Part shown: positions 38,201 through 49,747 of the stretch, piece after piece
Position numbering within the stretch: the stretch's first letter is position 1
Layout of the letters: each line of letters opens with the position of its first letter
DNA from: Dipylidium caninum
Taxonomy: Eukaryota; Platyhelminthes; Cestoda; Cyclophyllidea; Dipylidiidae
Direction of reading: 5' to 3'
DNA: 64,000 nucleotides
Assembly (NCBI GenBank): GCA_017562135.1
Contig: QEYB01000180.1
Span: forward strand, 1,054,001-1,118,000
Program-made: the position numbers and the translations under genes
Notes under the pieces: model-generated
What the model was told of the DNA's origin: nothing
The model's database searches: none
Seen by the model: only the letters and a program-made list of their open reading frames with translations

Positions 38201-40637
38201 TACCAGAAGTATTGCCATGAGGAGTGGGGGCAGGGAAAAATAACCAGTGCTTCTCACGTCTACAATTAAAAGTGATTTCTTCACTGAAATAGGGAGGAGA
38301 TCACTGGTGAAAGGTTGCGTGGAACTTGTGATGTTAAGTGCCATTTCATCCTCGCACTCGTTTTGTTGGGTCGAAAGGCTAGGGAAAGGGTGTTGACGTC
38401 AGGAAGTCATTAAGTACAACATGTGATGCCGCTGATTGCCATAAAATTGTCATGTACGCCGACTTCCTGTTTTCTGGCGAAAGGGCCTTCTCCATATTTG
38501 CTAATCCGTTTGGGGTTGAAACTTGACAAAACATGCCTGAGCCCCTTCCGTTCAGGCCTTTCTGCAAGGCCTCGTCGCCGTTGCCCTAGAACATCCGCAG
38601 AACATGCGGTTGCCCACAGACCACTGACAGTCTAAATCCCCTGACGCTACTTTCCAAACTTGATAGCTGTACCAGTTCAAAGGCAACCGCTCCGTGCCCT
38701 CGACGTTAATTCCCCCCACATGGGATTCGTCACCTACGCATGGAACTGCCTTTCCAGTGTCTCGATTGCCATAACTGCTCCGCAAATATGGTGTCTTTGT
38801 CCACGTCTGTAGACGCAATCGGCGATCAACGATACGATGTCCGAGATGAGGGTCCAACATACTCGAATCCAAATTCGGCTCGAGGCAATCGAGGAGTCTT
38901 TGGTGCGTATTCAGGTAAATGCTCGCCGTAGCCATTACATTCCTGCATTCGTGTGTTGTTGAGGCCATTAGAGGCACTTTTCGACGCATTGTTTACCATG
39001 AGCTGAATACATGGCATCAAAGCGCTATTATCCGCCAAATGGGCGGAACCAATTTGCCCCCGGCGGCTCAGTCCGAAGGTCGAACGCTTTTGCCGTAGAC
39101 TAAATTACCCCGGCCACGATGCCCTGTCGTGCCGAGAGCGGACAGCCGGTTGCTCGAGTGAAGAGGATATGCGATCGCCTCACCAACTCAGCACTCCGAG
39201 GGCTGCAGGTACGTGCGACGGAGCGAGAGACGCGCATACTTGGGCGGGAAGCTATTGCAATAGTGTGAGCGTCTCATAGTCAACTGGGTTGGCGATTATG
39301 CAGCCTTGTTAGCAGACTCCCTTGGAAGATCAAGGGAGAGGGGCGGCATCACGCACACTTCTGCCCCTCCCTCCCTCCCCCGCCCCCCCGGTCACCGGCA
39401 GGCCTTTAGTAACGAGGCGCCAACAAAATATAACGTTTGCAAATTGCCTTGGCTAATTTCTTTCATTCGGCACTAATTTAAGTGAATTTCACAGACTCTA
39501 ACCTTACAGAAAATGCGATTTTCCTCCTCACCCTGCCCACTTCGATGCGTGCATTTGTGATGCAGTTCAACAGTGCTTCATTTACTTGCCGAAGGCACGT
39601 CTAACCTATCCCCCTAATCTCGCAGCACTCACACCCCAACCAATTGCCCTTCGGAGTCGGTACACATTAGCCATGGTTTGCCAGTTAACCTAACACGTGC
39701 CGACTGGTGCTCCACGCACCACCGCCACTGCCGACGCATGGGTAGGAAGCGCAATCGGTGGGTGCGAGTTTGAAGGACAAGGGTGTCCCCCAACTGCGCG
39801 GATAAGCCATGTGAGCCACGCATTCGACAACTTCAATGCCATCCTCTTTTGACATGCAGCCTGGCTTACTAGTGCACTGGTCCGTCCTCGACAACATTTG
39901 GCTCAGTCGGACACGAGAGTTGAAGGCATTCCGCCACTGCGTTTTCTGAAACGGTCGGTACTTTTTCAGTTAGCATTTCAACATTTTGTCAAATCGTGAC
40001 CTTCTTTGAGGTTCACTTATATTTTTGATACAGCCTCTTTCCCTTACCATTTTGGCCAAAGCCATCAGCCGTGTTACTTTCAGCGTAAATGCCTCGTCAG
40101 TGAGCAAATGGGATGTGCCATCTCAAATAGTTTGCTCTCGATAAGTTATGGCTGTGGGAATCTCGAAGAGGTCAAAGTGCCATCGAATAGATGGATTCGT
40201 CTTTATCTCCCCATTTACAGGAGCACTTCGCCACACTGCCAGTCGTCCTCAAATACATTCAAATGCAAGCTAGCAACTCGAACTGCTCCAACCAAAAAAG
40301 CGAAGAACATATAGGTTCGGAGGATTGCTACGCAAATCAGAACTCGGCTAACTCTTACACGCGTTACCGAGAAACTCCCTCCCGGATTCTTAATCAACAG
40401 AGCTCCATAGCGACCACAATCCACCGCGATGACAGCGGCTTGGTCATTCACAACTCGGCTGCTCAAATTCCAATCATCGACAGACTGAAGGCGGCCACCC
40501 AGTCGGCCGTATCGTTTGAGTCCACTCAGTCTCACAAGCCTCCTAGTTACGCGCGCGACTGTCTCAACGTCGAACCCGTCCAGCGCGCCATCAGCGAACC
40601 ATCCCCTTCCTTCCCTGCCGCTGTTAGGCCGACCTAA
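23273..40637 (+). CDS. Small-conductance Ca2+-activated K+ channel (SK/KCNN), 11 exons
   Basis: Plasma-membrane K+ channel gated by Ca2+ through constitutively bound calmodulin. Exons: 23273-24275, 27303-28533, 29049-29235, 30326-30421, 32511-33046, 34964-35099, 35458-35568, 35995-36122, 36775-36844, 38813-38902, 40221-40637. They total 4005 nt, frame closed, 1334 residues; human SK channels are about 550-740. Layout: unusually long Ser-rich cytoplasmic N-terminus (1-745); S1 near 780-800 ([21 protein letters not shown]); S2 808-839; S3 near 862-876; S4 935-963; S5 988-1013; pore helix and filter SIGYGD (1040-1045); S6 in exons 6-7; calmodulin-binding region in exons 8-10 ([22 protein letters not shown]); last exon with EHFATLP. 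Exon 10 was placed by phase and by the match of TQSAIND to TQNIMYD in vertebrate SK. The two N-terminal exons join in phase to the core; their sequence is not conserved, so the start (an ATG right after an in-frame TGA) is less sure than the rest. Confidence 0.9.
32147..32163. repeat. Short (AAG)n microsatellite
   Basis: About five AAG units lie in the SK channel intron before exon 5. No other significance is seen. Confidence 0.7.
36897..36911 (+). other. G-run tract in an SK channel intron
   Basis: Eight G, one C and six G lie about 50 nt after the exon 9 donor at 36845. This could form a G-quadruplex in DNA or pre-mRNA. No function is shown. Confidence 0.5.
39364..39389 (-). other. C-tract array, quadruplex motif on the minus strand
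   Basis: Five C-tracts of 3-7 bases separated by single bases lie in SK intron 10. The minus strand meets the usual G-quadruplex pattern of four or more G3+ tracts with one-base loops. The motif is visible; any function is speculation. Confidence 0.6.
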
Positions 40638-43600
40638 CTCTTGTGAGATGAGGCGCGCTAGGACATAACCGCCACATGATGGGCGCGGTACACCCATGGG
40701 CGGTCACCTTCGTTCGCAGGCGCGCCCAAGCCCGCTCTCCAGGTCGGACAACAAGTAGCAGCACTTGTTTGTGCATCCACCATACACTTACACGTATGCA
40801 CGTGGAGAGGCAGTCACCATGACATGTTTACAGCTCTATTTGCCTTACTTATTTACGCTAGGATATGTACGTATCATTCCAATTTCGGCTGCTCTTCGTC
40901 TTGCCGACCAGGTCGGTTTGCGGCGGGAATAGGACAAGAGGAGGTTATTCACAAAATTTTCTTTCTGTGAACGCATTCAAGATACCTTGGATACATCGCC
41001 AAAATTACGTTTAACTGATGGTGAAACACTGATGGTGGAGACAAATGCTATATAACCTCACTATTAGGGTTTTAGCAATGCAGCAGTAGAAGGGCGTGAA
41101 GGCTAAAAGGGGTTCTTGAAGGCCTTACCATGAAGTCGCGATTTCAGCACTCACAGTGTTTCTGCAGTCAGGAAGAAAGGAGACTGTGGCCTAAATTTGA
41201 ATGACACTAAGGATTTTCTTCAAAGACTAGTTGGAAATAATGCGGCCTTAAGACGCTTTCAGCGCTCTTAGAACAACGATGGGCGGTGGCGACGGCGGAT
41301 GAATATGAAGGACAACTGCATCCAATGCCCAAATGCTCAATTGGCCGTACCGAAGGTGATGAATCATGTGAACGTTTAAAATATGTAAATGTGGATACAT
41401 TCAGTGGACCAATGACCCCCTACAGTCGACACCGAGCATCGTCGAGTCAAGTTGTGCTCCAAACAATGCCATGGGCACCGCAGAATGTATGGCCATAAAA
41501 ATTAAGGACTCTCTTAGACAAAGGCTAAGATATCCTAATCGGCCATAGATATGCATGGCAGAGTATGGAGAAATTAAATTTTGTGGAGGCCATGGATTCT
41601 TACTCTCTCCTTGCTTCTTGTGCATTTAACACATTCACTACCGGTAGGCACAGAGTTGGCAGAATGGACGGCGACCAAGCGCCTCGAGAGTAGTCTCGTG
41701 TACTTGGTGGGGGCCAGCGCCGCCGTTGCTGCCGACTGACTGTATTTGCATGCAAGTAACCCCAAAACACCCTTTTTTATACCACTTTCCCCATATAATC
41801 GGACTTTTGTCCACTTAAAAATTTCTTTGGCCGCAGGTCATTGGAGTAAAGGTACATCGCTCCTCAATTTCTCTCTCTCACCTGTCCCTGTAGATCTCGT
41901 CCTCCAGTCTTCGTAGCTCCACTTGATTTTAGAAGTAACAAATGGTTTTTCACCGCAAGACTTGCCAAAACTTAAAATAATTTATTGAAAAAAAGGGAGA
42001 TGGGTGGAGTTACGAGGCAGAGGCTGTTAGCCGGTCCTCGAGTAAGCAGTGGCCGAGTTGCGTGGGAACTACAAATAATCTGAAGTAAGAACAGACACAT
42101 AACCGTAGCCGTTCTGCTGCCTGAACCATAAAATTCAGTACTTTGCCTCAAGTATTATGCATCCAGTTTAAAAAGCCTTAACTAGACACGTATGGTGATG
42201 ATGAGAGCAGCAATGACCAACTAGTCTTTGGCCCGAAGACTCAATCGTCCTGATACTATGTAGAAATGATCCGAACGCATCAAAATCTTCAAAATAACCT
42301 TATTCTGATTCACATAAAAGAAACAATTAAACGCAAAGAATCGCGAAAGATGTCGTCCCATCAACCCGATCTTTCCTTTAAATCGTTTCAAGCGGACAGA
42401 TTTGGAAAAGTCCATCAGCAGATGCCGAGCCTAATTTTTCCTAAGGACTACGCGCTAAGACGCCAAAACGAAGGCCTGAAAGCACGAGGGCATTAAACAA
42501 AGCAGTTACAGCTGCCGCCTACACCGACGTACTTTGTCAAGACACGACCAGGTCCACATTACTCCGACATGGGCCCGGACACGAGTGCATGAAACTTTGC
42601 CATCGCGATGCTGAAGGCACAGGACATCTACTTTTAACCGTAATAACACTTTAAACCAAATATCTGCCTTTATCTATTGGCCAGTTGCCGGATTACTTTA
42701 CGCTCGTACTTTAATCAAGGCGCTGCCCCAACCCATGTTAACGAGAAGTGTATTCTTCTCAAGTATAGACACCAAACACGTCTAAGCGAAATGTGAACTC
42801 TTCACACTGGCAAATGGCTGAAGGTCGGATAGGGTAATTCCTACTTCCCGTTTTTCTGTGTTCCAATGAAATCTGCAAGTAGAGTCACGGTATCTGGCAT
42901 GTTTTACTCTCCAATGCCGGCTGAATAAGTTGCTAGGAGGCACCCGCGTAGTGCGCCACATCTGACCCTAGAGGAACTCCTCCAAGGAAGTGATGACAGG
43001 AAACTCCACCATCTTTGTTTCCTGACCGTTTACGGAGGACATAATTTTCTGGTACCGAGACAATGTGATAATTGTCTGGCTGAAGAGAAGCAATGTTATC
43101 TACCAGTTTATTTCTTCATCATGTGAAAATCCTACAAAGGGACAGGTTTACACAGTTATTGGGGTCTAATGATCGTATATTCGGCAACATTTGGAACACA
43201 TGGATTGTGCTCCGAATGGTTTAGTGTACACTAATTCGTTTCGAGAGATCCGTACTACATGGCATATTAGCCTCATTTACAGCAACAACCTCAAAAAAGC
43301 TCAAAAATGGCCGGGTCACGAGAGGTTTCTTCCTAAATGCGAGACAATATCTGGAGAGCGTAACAAACAATTTATAAAAACTAGGAATCCTTATAGTGGT
43401 AGATATCGTATCTGGTCGCAGCGTTATTGAACAAGTTCGCAGTTATTTTGGGCTTAAGGTAAATAGCCTAAAAGTGAGACACACATTAGTTTGCGGAAAA
43501 TTGAGACAAAATGATATTTGACGACGTGGCACACACACAACTGTGTCGCTGGTCAATTTACATATCAGTGATTTCTTAGCTAATTGTTTTCGCGATCTTA

Positions 43601-44230
43601 CCAAAGACACTTAGTCTAGATAAATCGATTCTATTACGTACTGCAAGTAGTTTTAATCACCAACCGCGCGTTTCTGTCCTGCGAAAGAAAACAATAAATC
43701 ATTTGCGCACAATTAGAGCCATTTCTCAGGTTGATCAATGGGGATACTGAGTCTGTACTTCGTGACACTGAAGCGTAAATAATACCGTCTTTAGAGTTCG
43801 TCTAAAGTTCTACGAAGAGTGGCTACTATATTTTAAGTAAACACGTGCTGTTATTCTCCTCAGTACTGCCATCTAGACGGTAAAGTGAACGCAATTGATT
43901 AAGACGAATTTTATTTTGGATCTTAACACTAGTATACTTACATATTATCGCGAGGGGACGCTATTATTATTATTGTGTATATATGCCGTTTTCTCGCACT
44001 GGCTATAAATTAGACACTCCAATTATGTGATGGTGCCACACCATCCGTGTAATATAATTCAAAATTTAAATGCTACATGTAGCGCAGATTCTTAAGGTTA
44101 TTGCAGGGTATGTGCATTCAAAAATTATGGCAAATCATGCGTCAGTAACGACTATTAGTGACCTCAAAATTAACCTTCACCTGCAAAACAAATCAGGATG
44201 AAAATTTGAAAGCCTTCTCAACGCGTGAGC
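40638..44230. other. Intergenic region, no gene recognised
   Basis: These 3.6 kb lie between the SK channel stop and the RUN/PTB gene. Only short unrelated open frames are present. No repeat, RNA gene or clear promoter element was recognised. Confidence 0.5.
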
Positions 44231-47200
44231 ATGGCATCCGGGCGTGTGGCTGAATTCAAGGCATGTGTCGCGAAAATATACACATCTAACTGTACCGAAC
44301 TCGATGATAGATCAGCTGATATAGTTCCCTTGTTCGAGTCAATCGAAAAAGTATTTGAAGAAGGGCTCAAAGAATCCCCTTCACTCTTTGGCGAAGCTCA
44401 ACAGTATTGTTGGAATGTTTTTGAAAGACTTCCTAAGGGTTCTAAGGAATTTCAATTTTCGGTTCCATACTCAGTGTCAATGGCACTTGAAAAGGTATGT
44501 CCTCTGCGATAAAATCTTATATAACGATACATCCTGAAATATGTCATTATATTATTACTGTTGCTACTGTTAGTTTCGACCCCATCCCATTACGTTGCCG
44601 TTTTATTTGTTGTAAATACGTTTTCTTGCTTTAAGGTCAACGAATGCAAACGAGTTAAAACAGCTATTGGCAAGGGCCGGTTATTTCTACGAATTTTGGC
44701 GAAACATAGTAAACTTGAAGAGTTAGTCCTTCTTCTCAAGGAGAATAAGCCGTTTTTATATGAGTTTTACAGTTCTACCAAAGCCGCGCTGACAAACGAT
44801 GTCCAATGCCAAATATTTTATTCTTTTATTGCCGACTTCACTCGAATAAAATTTGATCTCAATGTAGACAATGCCGATTTTCTTGATACTACTTGGGAAA
44901 TACCGGTCTATAAGACAAAAAATTTTGTTCCTTGTAGGTAAGCACACTGTAAATTCCCTTTTTCCGCTCTTGATGTTCCCATGTAATGTCGATGTATTCC
45001 TTAACTTCTCATTTGATAATCCAAGTCATCTTGTTTTTTGGTCACAAAAGTACTTAAAAATAATGTTTCCTGAATTTTGGTTATTGTATAAACTACAAAA
45101 TACAGGACTTTGTTTAATTAAAATTGGCAAAATGTGAATGCGTGTTAAGTCGCCCACCTTTAACTTTTAGTCACTTCGGTATTCGTTGCCGGTTCTTGAA
45201 CTCTTACTATATAATCACCGCGTTTGAGAATGGATTTTGTGAAAATGAAGGATTTTTTGAGCTGGGTGACGTAATTACTAGCCTGGCTGGGAATGTGCTT
45301 CGGGGTAAAGCAGTCGATCTTCAAAAAGTTGTTACTAAAGGGTGTCGGACATTGCTGTGTTTCGAGATAGCAAAAGTTCGATTACCAGACGGGAAACTTT
45401 TCAAACCCATTGTAAATATTCTGAAAAAAGGAGGACTCGAAAATTTGCTGGATCGGGTTGAGAATGGTAATATGAAAGGTAGAATCTTTTTTCTTATTCA
45501 TTGCCAACGTATGATTTTATGTGAAGTCTTATATTGCCACTGTGTAGGGTTTTTGACGTTTGTTCTGTTTATTCCTAATTTATTTCTAGGACCAAGTGTG
45601 TTCCATCGCCTTTACTTATCTGTCTTTAATGTGTCTCTAATTTTTTACTGAACAGGTAACGGTGTCGAGACTTGAAATTAATCAATCTGTAGTTTGAGAC
45701 GATTATACTATCTCATTTGGTCCGAAAACATTATCTTTTGCCAATATGGTTTGAGTTTGCCTAGTTCGCCTAGATTACCTTATGCCAATATTCTAATTGT
45801 TTATTCGTTGGTTTGACTGTTTTCTTCAACTATTTTTCATCTTTGTTCCGAAATGGTTTTTAATCCCTCTTTTTTTGACAATTTTACTGAAAAAGTTAGT
45901 AGTAAACGGTTTTGAAGACTAAGATCCTCTTGCAAAAACCTGAATTTTTGGCTTTTATGAAAACTTAGATTGATTCCTACTACTACGAAACGATTGGGTC
46001 GACCCACTTTTTAGTTTGTGTTCAGCGGACTATCTCCTATGTGTCACCTTTTTATTTTAATACTATACTCAATAATTTGTGATCCTTTAACACCACCTGC
46101 GGATCTTGAATGGAAATGCGTTTTCCTAAGAAGGCGTCATCGTAGTACTGAGCTTGAGACTTTTCATAGACACCACAAATTTTTCTCTACTGTTATTTAA
46201 TATGGAGTAATTGTTGACTGCTTTACCTATCATTAAAGACAAGCTCGAGTCATGGCCTAAGACCGAAACTCTTGACTTAACAAAGTGCTATGCTGTCCTC
46301 GGAGAGAGTGCGGTAGGTGGCGGTGAAGGGCTTCCTAATTTGGAATCGGAAATTATACATTCAGTGCGCTATGTGGGGAGCATGGACGTTGGATCTCACA
46401 GTGATATGAGCTACATCTCGGAAGCCATCGATTCGGTGCTTGCTGAGAATCCCTCTCCCTCATGCTATATGCCGGTCCGTGTGCGACTCGGTAAGATCTG
46501 TATTTCTCACTTATTAACTTCACTTATTCGATGGTGTAAGAAGACCCCTAAGAGTCTCTGTTGCATAGTCGCTTCAGCAGTCTAACATTGTTGCAACATT
46601 TTGCGTGATTTTGGTATTTTGCCAAGCATTAGTAGTGGAACAAATCATATTATTGTTTCGATCTTCACGTCAAATTAATCACCTGTATCGCTGCAATATC
46701 GTTGATAAATGATCTCTTTCCTTGACTAAGTGATGGATTTTTTATTATTAATCTAAATCCGGCATTATCATTTTTTTTCCTTGACCGCTTAGCATGATTA
46801 AACTTTTGCCCCTTACTTTTCGTCCAAATAGGTGCTGTGAGCCTACATTGGTAGACTTATTGGAGCTACTTTGAATAAATAGCAGCGTATGACACTTTGT
46901 CTTCTACTTGCCAAGTTTTCGTATGCAATTGAGGTGACATCCCAGTGTAACTATATGTGCTTTACTACGCTCATGATGATGCTTTGTTTATGATGTGTTG
47001 ATGGGGCGGTTTCTTCTCGAAGGCACGTGATTTACTCTTATGTATGCATGATAAAATATTTTTCCTAATTCTGTTAGCTCATCGAGCAGCTGTACTCTCA
47101 CTTATACCTCTATTCTAGGTGAACTTGATGTATCTGTTTGGCCAGTGAGACCGGATTCCCGTCCAAACAACGCTTCAACTATACCCTTCTTTAGACATGC

Positions 47201-47393
47201 CTATCCTAGCATCTCGGCTGTGGGACACAGGAATCACTCAACACGCTTCCTTGCCTATATCGCCGGAAACAACACCTGCGCCATTGCCACTAATTTCACT
47301 GCCTATGTTTTTCTCTGTCTGAACAGAACTGAGGCCTCTAGAATTGTCAAGGGCATTTCCAATGGCTTCAAACGGACCAATTGGACAATGTGA
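44231..47393 (+). CDS. RUN domain, PDZ-like and PTB/PID domain adaptor (5 exons)
   Basis: Exons: 44231-44494, 44636-44937, 45171-45478, 46239-46490, 47119-47393. They total 1401 nt, frame closed, 466 residues. Residues about 25-175 are a RUN domain: SIEKVFEEGLK, QYCWNVFERLPKG, then the block GKGRLFLRILAKHSKLEEL, FLYEFYSSTKAAL and RIKFDLNVDNADFLD. RUN domains bind small GTPases and motors. Residues about 190-262 look PDZ-like (FGIRC, then ELGDVITSLAGNVLRGKAVDL). Residues about 329-460 fit a PTB/PID domain: VRYVGSM, YPSISAVGH, RFLAYIAGN, TAYVFLCLNRTEASRIVKGI. There is no TBC, FYVE or catalytic domain. A cytosolic scaffold linking GTPase and peptide ligands is inferred. The exon 4 acceptor (ATTAAAG|AC) was picked because it closes the phase and skips an in-frame TAA at 46208. 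I cannot assign a vertebrate orthologue. Confidence 0.85.
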
Positions 47394-48795
47394 CCTCACC
47401 TTTCCTCTCTGAAAACATGACATCACCTTCCATTATTTTTATAAAATCCCTGTCTCGTTTATCCCCTCATAGCGATTTAGTCTATAAACAACGAGGTTTC
47501 ATTTGCATGCTTCGCTGGGGGTATATATTACTCAAAAATAAGTCATTTAAATTTCATCTTGGTGGAATTACGTCTATTCTTTTTAATTCTAACTAGTGAC
47601 TTGAAAGGCTTTTCTTTTTGCGATGTCTAGTGCTGCTGTTTTATTGCATGGGAGAGGAGTGCTTTGAAGTCCATTATCACTCTGCCCTGATGCTGGTGTC
47701 ATTATTATGTTCGTGCCAAATATGTTCTTAGTGTGTGAATACCTTTTTACTCTTATTAAAGTCGTTGACCTCATGAAAGATAGTTGCGACTGTAGTGTGT
47801 TCGCTTGGTCTGTCATTAATGTGACTATGCTATACTTTGCAGTTGGCCATTAGTTCTATTTTTTCACTCGAAAGCGCGTATACAACATAGGAGTAGCGTC
47901 TGCACTTATTTCTCTGCCATCTTTTCGAGAGTACTGCAGTTTTTTCCGGCTCAAATGACAGGAGCAACTCTAGAGGCAAATGTGGTAGAATGCCGCATTT
48001 TTTTATAAATTGACTACTCCTGGAGAGAAAATATCTTTTCGAGGCGGTGTATGAGTTTATACTTAATTTCCCATGAGGTTAGAATTGACCGTTATTCTTA
48101 AATGCATTTAACCTGGCCAAAACTCGCCTTGACTATAGGATTGGCTTGAAAATCTCATGACTTATTTGAATGCCTGCTTATCCTGACTTATCATTTCTTA
48201 TATTTATATATTATTGTGGGTAAGCCACATTTCCTTAATCTATTCAGTAAGACCACCTTTCTAGCTTAATTGCTGAATTTCGCTGCTTCTTTCACAAATA
48301 TGAGGGCGAATAGTGTGCCGGCTTCCCCGCGGAAAGCATGTAGAAAACAAATATTGTTGAGCCTGAAGGGCCTTTATGATTGCTTGAGCTCACCATCTAT
48401 GGAAATCAACTACCAGACTATGTTTTGAATGCCTAACACCTCGGATTACTTACAATTTATTATACAAACTAATGTGCACAAATATTCGTACCACTTTTAA
48501 GAAACAATTTGATAAGCCTAGTTGATACTAAATTCGTTGAGTGCTGTAGGATAACGCAACTTTTTAGTATCTGTCTCATTAAGGGTCAGAAGTTCATTTA
48601 GGTTCTTTGCTCAAGTAATTCTAAGCTCTTCAATCAATGTTTTTACCTAGCCACTCGGTACGTAGTCGTCCTCCCGCGAACTGCACATGTGGCATCGTTG
48701 TCCACCTCATGAAGAGATATACCTGACGGTGCCCTCTTTGTTCTAAACCATCGAGTCACGCGTTTATTCTCCAGACTCATCCTTACGTTAAAAAT

Positions 48796-48814
48796 TGCCA
48801 ATCGACAATTGGCA
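48796..48814. repeat. Small inverted repeat (TGCCAAT / ATTGGCA)
   Basis: A perfect 7-bp stem with a 5-base loop; each arm contains a CCAAT or ATTGG motif. It lies about 0.95 kb upstream of the NIF3L1 start. It could be a chance palindrome or a paired CCAAT site. Confidence 0.4.
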
Positions 48815-48854
48815 TGCTTTTAAAGGATCTCCATATAATCGCATGTGAGCATTA

Positions 48855-48899
48855 TTCATACGTAAGAGAAAGTTTCATACGTAAGAGAAAGTTTCATAC
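48855..48899. repeat. 19-bp tandem repeat, 2.4 copies
   Basis: The unit TTCATACGTAAGAGAAAGT occurs twice in full and then as a seven-base partial copy, with no mismatches. It is a short local duplication. Confidence 0.85.
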
Positions 48900-49747
48900 A
48901 ACGTCATACTGCTCGAATAGATGGCGGTGGTCTAATCTTTAAAGGTGTTAAGAGGCAAACTGCCGATGCCCAAGCCCCCATGTTTGCAAATAAGTTGATC
49001 GGCAAGTATACTTTACCGACATAGTAAGACAACAATCGGTTAAAATACGCGGAAAAGGCTATTCGTATGGAATAAGAGTTTCAATGGAGTTACAAAATAT
49101 CGTTCGCTAAAATATGCATGGTACTGAGTACCGTCTTGCATTTAAGCTCTCACATTTGCCTAAAGGATGTACCCTCAGTTCTTGCCCAAAACGATACTAT
49201 GTTCCATCGTTTCACTGTCTGTTGTTCGCTCCGAAAGAGCCTTCGTAGGCAACAAGGCACACTATTTTGCGATCAATTTTCTTTATATTTGAAGATCCGA
49301 CTATATGGATTTGCTTTGATAATAGACCCTTCGCTCTCAGTGCACTAGGTTGGAGCAAAAGCCATTGGGAATAGTTCCAACACCCCACCCTTCTCGACCA
49401 TTTCAGTAAATCGTTCTTCCCCGATCCGACTTGCTATGAGCAAGATGTACAACAGTACATAGGGCAACCAGTCGCCGACTCCAAAATAAGGACTGAATTA
49501 TGTTTTCCACATCTCAGTAATCTTTTGAAGAGTTTCTATCAAAGTTATATCCTCTTTCTTAAAACAGCAATGTCAATGGGGCACCGCAAAGTAAACCGCA
49601 TGGCTGAAAAAATTGATGCTATTTTTTGGTTGGATTCTTACCCTTATGCTTAATGCATTTATGTTAATCACTGATACAATTTATGGAAGATTAAGGTCAA
49701 TATGAAGACTCTTAGCTCAGCTTTTCTCGGTAGCCGCCGAATCCACA

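Larger units (their letters stand above)
47394..49747. other. Intergenic region with small repeats
   Basis: This AT-rich 2.35 kb stretch has no recognised gene. It contains a 19-bp tandem repeat (48855-48899) and a 7-bp inverted repeat (48796-48814). The right end should hold the NIF3L1 promoter. Confidence 0.5.

Noticed and set aside
39110..39207. Candidate SK exon ending CTGCAG|GTACGTG
   Set aside because: The phase-0 reading from the nearest acceptor meets a stop. The exon at 38813-38902 fits phase, length and homology instead.
46018..46197. Open frame inside the third intron of the RUN/PTB gene
   Set aside because: No acceptor and donor pair keeps the phase, while direct joining of 45478 to 46239 closes the frame exactly.
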